Both the position numbers and the translations under genes were made by a program. Shown piece after piece: positions 59,705 to 64,000 of a stretch of 64,000 bases of DNA. Source of the stretch: Diphasiastrum complanatum. Taxonomy: Eukaryota; Streptophyta; Lycopodiopsida; Lycopodiales; Lycopodiaceae. Location of the stretch: contig CM055102.1 of assembly GCA_029204225.1 (NCBI GenBank), positions 50,188,426 through 50,252,425 on the forward strand, written 5' to 3'. How positions within the stretch are numbered: the first letter of the stretch is position 1; every line of letters starts with the position of its first letter. Under the pieces are notes generated by a model that was not told where the DNA came from, ran no database searches, and saw only the letters and a list, made by a program, of their open reading frames with translations.

Positions 59705-60932
59705 ATGGATCAAAGGTTTGTTGCTCATAGTTGTAAGAAGCCAAATCTCAAAGATCTTAGAATCTTTGGATTTACTTGCTATGTTTTTCAATCATTAGAT
59801 ACAAGAAAGAAGGATGATCCTACATTCATAAAGGGAATCTTTATTGTTTATGCTGAAAATAGCAAGGGATATAGAGTCCATAATCCTATCACTAAAAAGA
59901 TTGTAGTGAGTAGAGATGTTACATTTGATAAAGGCAACTACTACAAGTTGAATGAAAGTGCTTCTAATCCATCTTATGTCAAGGATCTTGCAAGATTTGA
60001 GGAGGAGCCTACATGTGATCAACCTCTTACCCAAGTGCTCCAAAAAGATCTACAAGAAGGAAGGCCGAGCCATCAAGACTCACCTATGCTGACAAAGGTG
60101 AACAAAGGGAAGATCTTCATTCACTTACCTCTTATACATTCCTCACATTTATGTTTCATGAGCCGAGTTGCTTTGAAGATGTTATGGAGTCACAAGAATG
60201 GAGGGATGCCATGCAAAAGTAGTATGATGCTCTTATGGAGAAGCTTGTGGATCTTCCTCATGGAAGAAGACCACTTGAGTGCAAATGGATCTACAGATTG
60301 AAGTACAACCAAGATGGAAGCGTCAACAAATACAAGGCAAGGCTAGTGGCAAAGGGATTCTTGCAAACCAAGGGAGTAGACTTTGATGAAACTTTTGCTC
60401 ATGTTGCTAAACTAGTTTCCATAAGGTTGATCATTTCTCTTGCAACTACTTTCAATTGGCCTCTATGTGACTAATGCATTTTTAAATGGCTATTTGGAAG
60501 AGGAGATGTTTATGAGGCAACCTGAGGGCTTCATCAAAGAAGATCAAGAAAAAGTATCCTTGTTGCTAAGAAGCCTTTATGGGCTTAAGCAAGCATCTAG
60601 AGCTTGGTACTCTAGGTTGAATGCTTTCTTAAACTCTATAAATTTTGTTGTAAGTGCTTATAATCCTTCTTTGTACTTAAGATTTAATGATGGAAAAGCC
60701 ATCATTCTTATTTTGTATGTAGATGACATTATCCTTAGTGGAAATGATCATGATGGTATACAAGAAGTGAAGATAACATTGTCTAAAGAGTTTAGATGGT
60801 GAATCTTGTTGTTCTTCATTTCATACTAGGAATAGAAGTATCAAGAGGCAAAGATTTGAGTTTTATTTGTCAATCTAAATATGCTTCTCCTATCTTAGAA
60901 AAGTTTGAAATGAAATATTGTAAAGGAGTAGA
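59705..60932 (+). pseudogene. Copia integrase C-terminus and RT fragment
   Basis: Begins in the integrase C-terminal block (LKDLRIFGFTCYVFQSLDTR, KGYRVHNPITKKIVVSRDVT). It then passes through the linker to RT after a stop and frame change near 60220 ([32 protein letters not shown]), another near 60470 (NAFLNGYLEEEMFMRQPEGF) and YVDD at about 60717. A TGA at 60800 is followed by FICQSKYASPILEKFEM and TAG at 60934, where it stops. No RNase H, gag or LTR. Confidence 0.92.
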
Positions 60933-61619
60933 ATAGGAACACTTGTCATCTGTTGCAGTTTGCACATAGCTTTTGCCTTTGATGTGACTTGAGAGCCCTT
61001 CACTGGTACAAGCTACCACTTTATTGATGATGTGATGGCCATGGTGAGGCAATTGGAAAAGCATGGATATTGTATTGCTTGCGTAAAACCAACTGCTTAT
61101 TTAGAATGATGATGGTGGTGTTGTCTCAAACTTTCCATCTTGTTGGAAAGATGGATCTTTTGCTGGGACCATGGTTGCAGTCTGATGAGATATTTTTTTT
61201 TTTTGTCAAACTAAGCATTTGTTGTTGAAGTCCCTTGACTGTTCTTTTTGTTCTTATTGAAAGTTGTTGCACACATAAGGCACCATATATTTCCATGGAT
61301 AGGGAAGGTCTTTTCGGCCACATCCTTTATCAAATTTTGAAACTCTAAGGTCAACTTCTCCATTTGTGCTTGGTGTGCCCATTGCCAACCTTCTAGATGC
61401 TGAAGGATATCGACCGCGCTGGTTGGGGCAGATTGTTCAATACATGAAGTCTCATGTTTAGCCAGCTCCCATGTAGTATTTAGATCGTTTCCCAAGGAGA
61501 TGGCTCTCAAAAGTTGTTAAGTTGATACATTATTGACTTAGTTTGAATGAAATGGAGTCGAGTAAACATCTAGTTGTCAACACACATTTTGTAAGCAGAA
61601 GAAGATGAAGAATCTAGTG
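60933..61619. other. Unidentified stretch
   Basis: A minus-strand frame of about 99 codons (61510-61211, LEGWQWAHQAQMEKLTLEFQ) has a helical, possibly gag-like look, but I cannot assign it. Confidence 0.35.
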
Positions 61620-61790
61620 TTTAGCCAGCCCCTTACCCTTTTTCTCGCGATAATCATAATCCTCATCAAATCCTTCATCTTCTTCTCAGATGACATCATT
61701 TATCGCGTCCTTTAGCGTCATGTAAGAGTCTACGAGTTTCAATTCTCTCCTAAGGGCCTTGGGTAAACCGACCAAAAAAAAGTTTAATGA
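61620..61790 (-). pseudogene. Gypsy gag fragment
   Basis: Minus strand reads FLVGLPKALRRELKLVDSYM then LKDAINDVI, TGA, and an acidic tail (EEDEGFDEDYDYREKKGKG). The first part is the C-terminal segment of gypsy gag. Only about 100 bp separate it from the LTR fragment at 61885, so most of gag is deleted. Confidence 0.6.
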
Positions 61791-61884
61791 GTAAACACAA
61801 TCTTCCTCTATCCAACTGAATGAAAAGCGTTATGCAAATGAAATGTTATCAGAGTAGCTCAAATGAATTACACTCTGACTAATT

Positions 61885-62195
61885 AAGTTGCCAGCAAGCG
61901 TCTGTGATATGTTCGATGCAGACACGTACGAACAGAGAAAAAGTTAATCTTATTCTTGAACTAATGTGTCCTAGACAAAAACAACTAAAGTCTAGTCATG
62001 GTTAAAGAACTCAAGTAGTTCGCGAATATGTTAGAAACAATTATCTTTGTTACTAACACGACTACAGATCAACAACTCAGTTCCTTAGTTAGAAACAACA
62101 TACATACTTTTCTATCAGCAATTGTGGAAAAACTGCACCAAGAAGAAGGGATATTTTACTCGAATGTCGAACACAAAGTATTCGCAAAGACGGTC
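61885..62195 (-). repeat. Gypsy LTR fragment
   Basis: Reverse complement of 32474-32785 (GCGAATACTTTGTGTT, TTTCTAATATATTC-like and TAAAGTCTAG-type blocks shared). It is the right part of the LTR only. Confidence 0.8.
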
Positions 62196-62778
62196 CTGCA
62201 CGGCTTGACTTGTCCTTGCATCTCTTGTGGCATCGACAATCTCGATGCTAGTAAGATCCACTTGCTATGGAGCTACAAGTGCGGCCTTCCTCTTTTCCAA
62301 CAGTGCCAATTCCCTTGACATCAAAATATAATGCAAGCACAAATGGAAAATGTGGGCTGCGTATGCTGCAAACTTGCCATGCTTCATTGACTTGTGGAAG
62401 GCCTTAAAAGCGATGGCAGCAAAGTTAACCTGCTCTCCCTTGATGGCCAAGAGCAGATATTCAATGTTTGTAACTGCGATTGTTGCGTTCGCATCCGTTG
62501 CAAAATTTGCAGAAATTCCTCAAAGCCGAGTTTTTGATCATAGAAATTTTATATCCTTTGCTCGCGGCAAGACGCTTGAAGCGCTCGATGTAGGTGTGTA
62601 CTAATTTGTTGCAAATTGACAAAAGTGACTCACACACCTCAAAAAATGACTCGCACAGGTCAAAAGGGGGTGAAAACCATCTCGAAATGACTCGCACAGC
62701 AAACCTCAAGTACTCGCATAGCTGACTGAAGGTTGAGGAACTCGCACAACTCGCACACCTTGTTGCAAGTACTCGCAT
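62196..62778 (-). pseudogene. Unidentified protein remnant next to gypsy LTR
   Basis: Minus-strand frame 62778-62461 gives Cys/Glu-rich repeats (FDLCESFFEVCESLLSICNKL) then YIERFKRLAASKGYKISM. After one shift near 62465 it continues VNFAAIAFKAFHKSMKHGKF, LCLHYILMSRELALLEKRKA and VAP, stopping at TAG. The two parts look like one mainly helical protein of about 180 residues. It runs into the LTR fragment. Family unknown; it could be gag-like or a captured host piece. Confidence 0.4.
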
Positions 62779-63112
62779 AGCTAACTCAGGATGACGCTAG
62801 GATGATACTAGGTTTCCTTTTGATGAGGTGCTAACATGGTACTAAGGTTCAAGTATTGATGTACTGTTCTGAAATGACTCGCACAAAGGGTAGGCAACTC
62901 GCATAGGATTTTAACATTCCAAAAATAGCTTGTGCAAGTACTGTGTGAGTACTATGCAAGAGCTACTAATGGAAAAATTTAAGGATGTGAAATATTTCGG
63001 TCAGAACACAAACTAGTCTTACTCTTTTTTATCTTTTCTGAAAAATTTGACCTTTTCTTTGGTCTTTGGAGGTTGTGCAAGAAATGAGAAGGGTTTTGCA
63101 CAACTGTGCGAG
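62650..63112. repeat. Cluster of CTCGCA(C/T)A motifs
   Basis: CTCGCACA occurs at 62650, 62691, 62741, 62750 and 62879. CTCGCATA occurs at 62713, 62773 and 62898. The complement TGTGCGAG is near 63105. The spacing is irregular. Part of the cluster lies in the Cys/Glu-rich frame of the preceding feature, part outside it. Confidence 0.7.
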
Positions 63113-64000
63113 TCTGGTCAAATCTCGGTCAACCCATTTGTACAAAATGGTCAAGTTGGTTAAAAATTACTAAAAACCGTAAAAAATAACTCACACGCCT
63201 AATTTACGGATGAAAAAAGGTGTTTTCCCTCCAAAATAAGGCTGTGCGGGTAGGCTTTTAGGACACTTTGACTGTTAGTCTTAAAAATTCCTTGTGGTAC
63301 CCATCTTGTAGAGAAGACGATTCGCACACCTGAAAATGTTGATTAAAATTACCTTTTTGCCCCCTGGGCTGGCTGTACGAATAATCCCCATGATGCCCAA
63401 AAATGACTGTCCAGTGATGGTAGTGTTGAAAAGGCAGTCCTAGCGGCAGAACAGATGGCTGAAACCCGAGTGGTACCGTGGGCTGTAATGGCCGATCAGA
63501 ATGAGCGAGATTCTTCCGATGGGAGAAGCATGCCAATAGACGGCTGCAATATTCGTAAGAAGGATTGCTTGCTTGTCACTAAGCCCAATGCAAGCGAGGG
63601 AGAAAGATGGTTCCAAATGAGATGTACAAAACCGAAGAGCTAGAGTGGCTATCTAGCCATTGCAAACACTGCTCTTCTTCTTGGCTTACAACGTTCCTAC
63701 CTTCGGCAACCTCAGATACTGGATAAGAAAAATTAGCAGGGGAAGTAGAGGTCCTACTGTGAGTATTTTTACCTGACTTGGATTCAGAATGGGATTTCGT
63801 AGAGCATTAATGGCAACAGTATCCAACTCATAGAAGCTATATACTAGTACACCCGTAACCTTATAAAATGTCATTCAAATATGGATGTATGATCTTGAAC
63901 GGACCTTGTACAGGTCACTAAAAGAACTTTGTCGCAATCTTAAGTCCCACAAGGCCGCCCCCTATTGAGAGCGCTGCTGAATGCAGCTGAAAAACACAAA
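63113..64000. other. No gene seen
   Basis: Only short frames on both strands. No LTR, RNA or domain recognised before the window ends. Confidence 0.45.

Noticed and set aside
62028-62318. 96-codon plus-strand frame
   Set aside because: It lies antisense to the gypsy LTR fragment and its neighbour, with no domain.

Overview
The window is nuclear plant DNA from a large, repeat-rich genome. The grounds are Ty1/copia elements primed by plant initiator-Met tRNA (PBS TGGTATCAGAGC, seen intact or one base off at six places), Ty3/gypsy remains, AT-rich spacers, long (CT)n microsatellites, and one recognisable host gene: the small (gamma) subunit of TFIIA, intronless, on the minus strand at 14205-14612. 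I cannot fix the species. A non-flowering or otherwise giant plant genome is plausible but is inference.

Layout. 0.3-11 kb: duplicated anonymous repeats with (CT)n tracts, one copy of which is split by a complete 6.2-kb copia element (2571-8762) with two LTRs, PBS, polypurine tract and a GTATT target-site duplication. Its gag-pol is a pseudogene. 11-16.8 kb: unique-looking sequence containing the TFIIA-gamma gene and its likely TATA box. 16.9-19 kb: 3' part of another copia pol. 19.25-21.24 kb: copy 1 of a non-LTR (LINE-like) retrotransposon. 21.2-29.6 kb: a mosaic of at least five broken copia elements in both orientations.

29.6-38.4 kb: gypsy-type material. It comprises an integrase, a post-integrase region, an LTR, a gag segment present twice as a 731-bp inverted repeat, a protease, and then a serine/threonine/proline-rich coiled-coil ORF of 601 codons that is open from end to end. 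38.4-41.4 kb: LINE copy 2, 5' truncated, which retains a C-terminal CCHC motif and a D-x12-D motif like the restriction-like endonuclease of R2-type LINEs. 42.4-43.0 kb: three short copia fragments in opposing orientations. 43.0-44.4 and 54.1-56.3 kb: two copies of a long LTR-like repeat, the second running on through a (CT)n tract. 44.6-48.3 kb: 5' half of a minus-strand copia element with PBS. 50.7 kb: an orphan PBS. 51.2-53.8 kb: an LTR end, a tRNA-Arg-like half and a minus-strand gypsy gag. 56.3-58.5 kb: LTR-PBS-gag 5' end of the copia family whose 3' parts lie at 26.2-29.6 kb. 59.7-60.9 kb: copia integrase/RT fragment. 61.6-62.8 kb: gypsy gag and LTR fragments plus an unidentified coding remnant. 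62.6-63.1 kb: a cluster of CTCGCACA motifs.

No element in the window looks autonomous. All copia, gypsy and LINE reading frames carry stops, frameshifts or truncations. Apart from TFIIA-gamma, the only long undamaged frame is the unidentified 601-codon ORF. The most unusual items are the RLE-type LINE pair sharing the same disabling lesions, the gag palindrome, and the 601-codon ORF.
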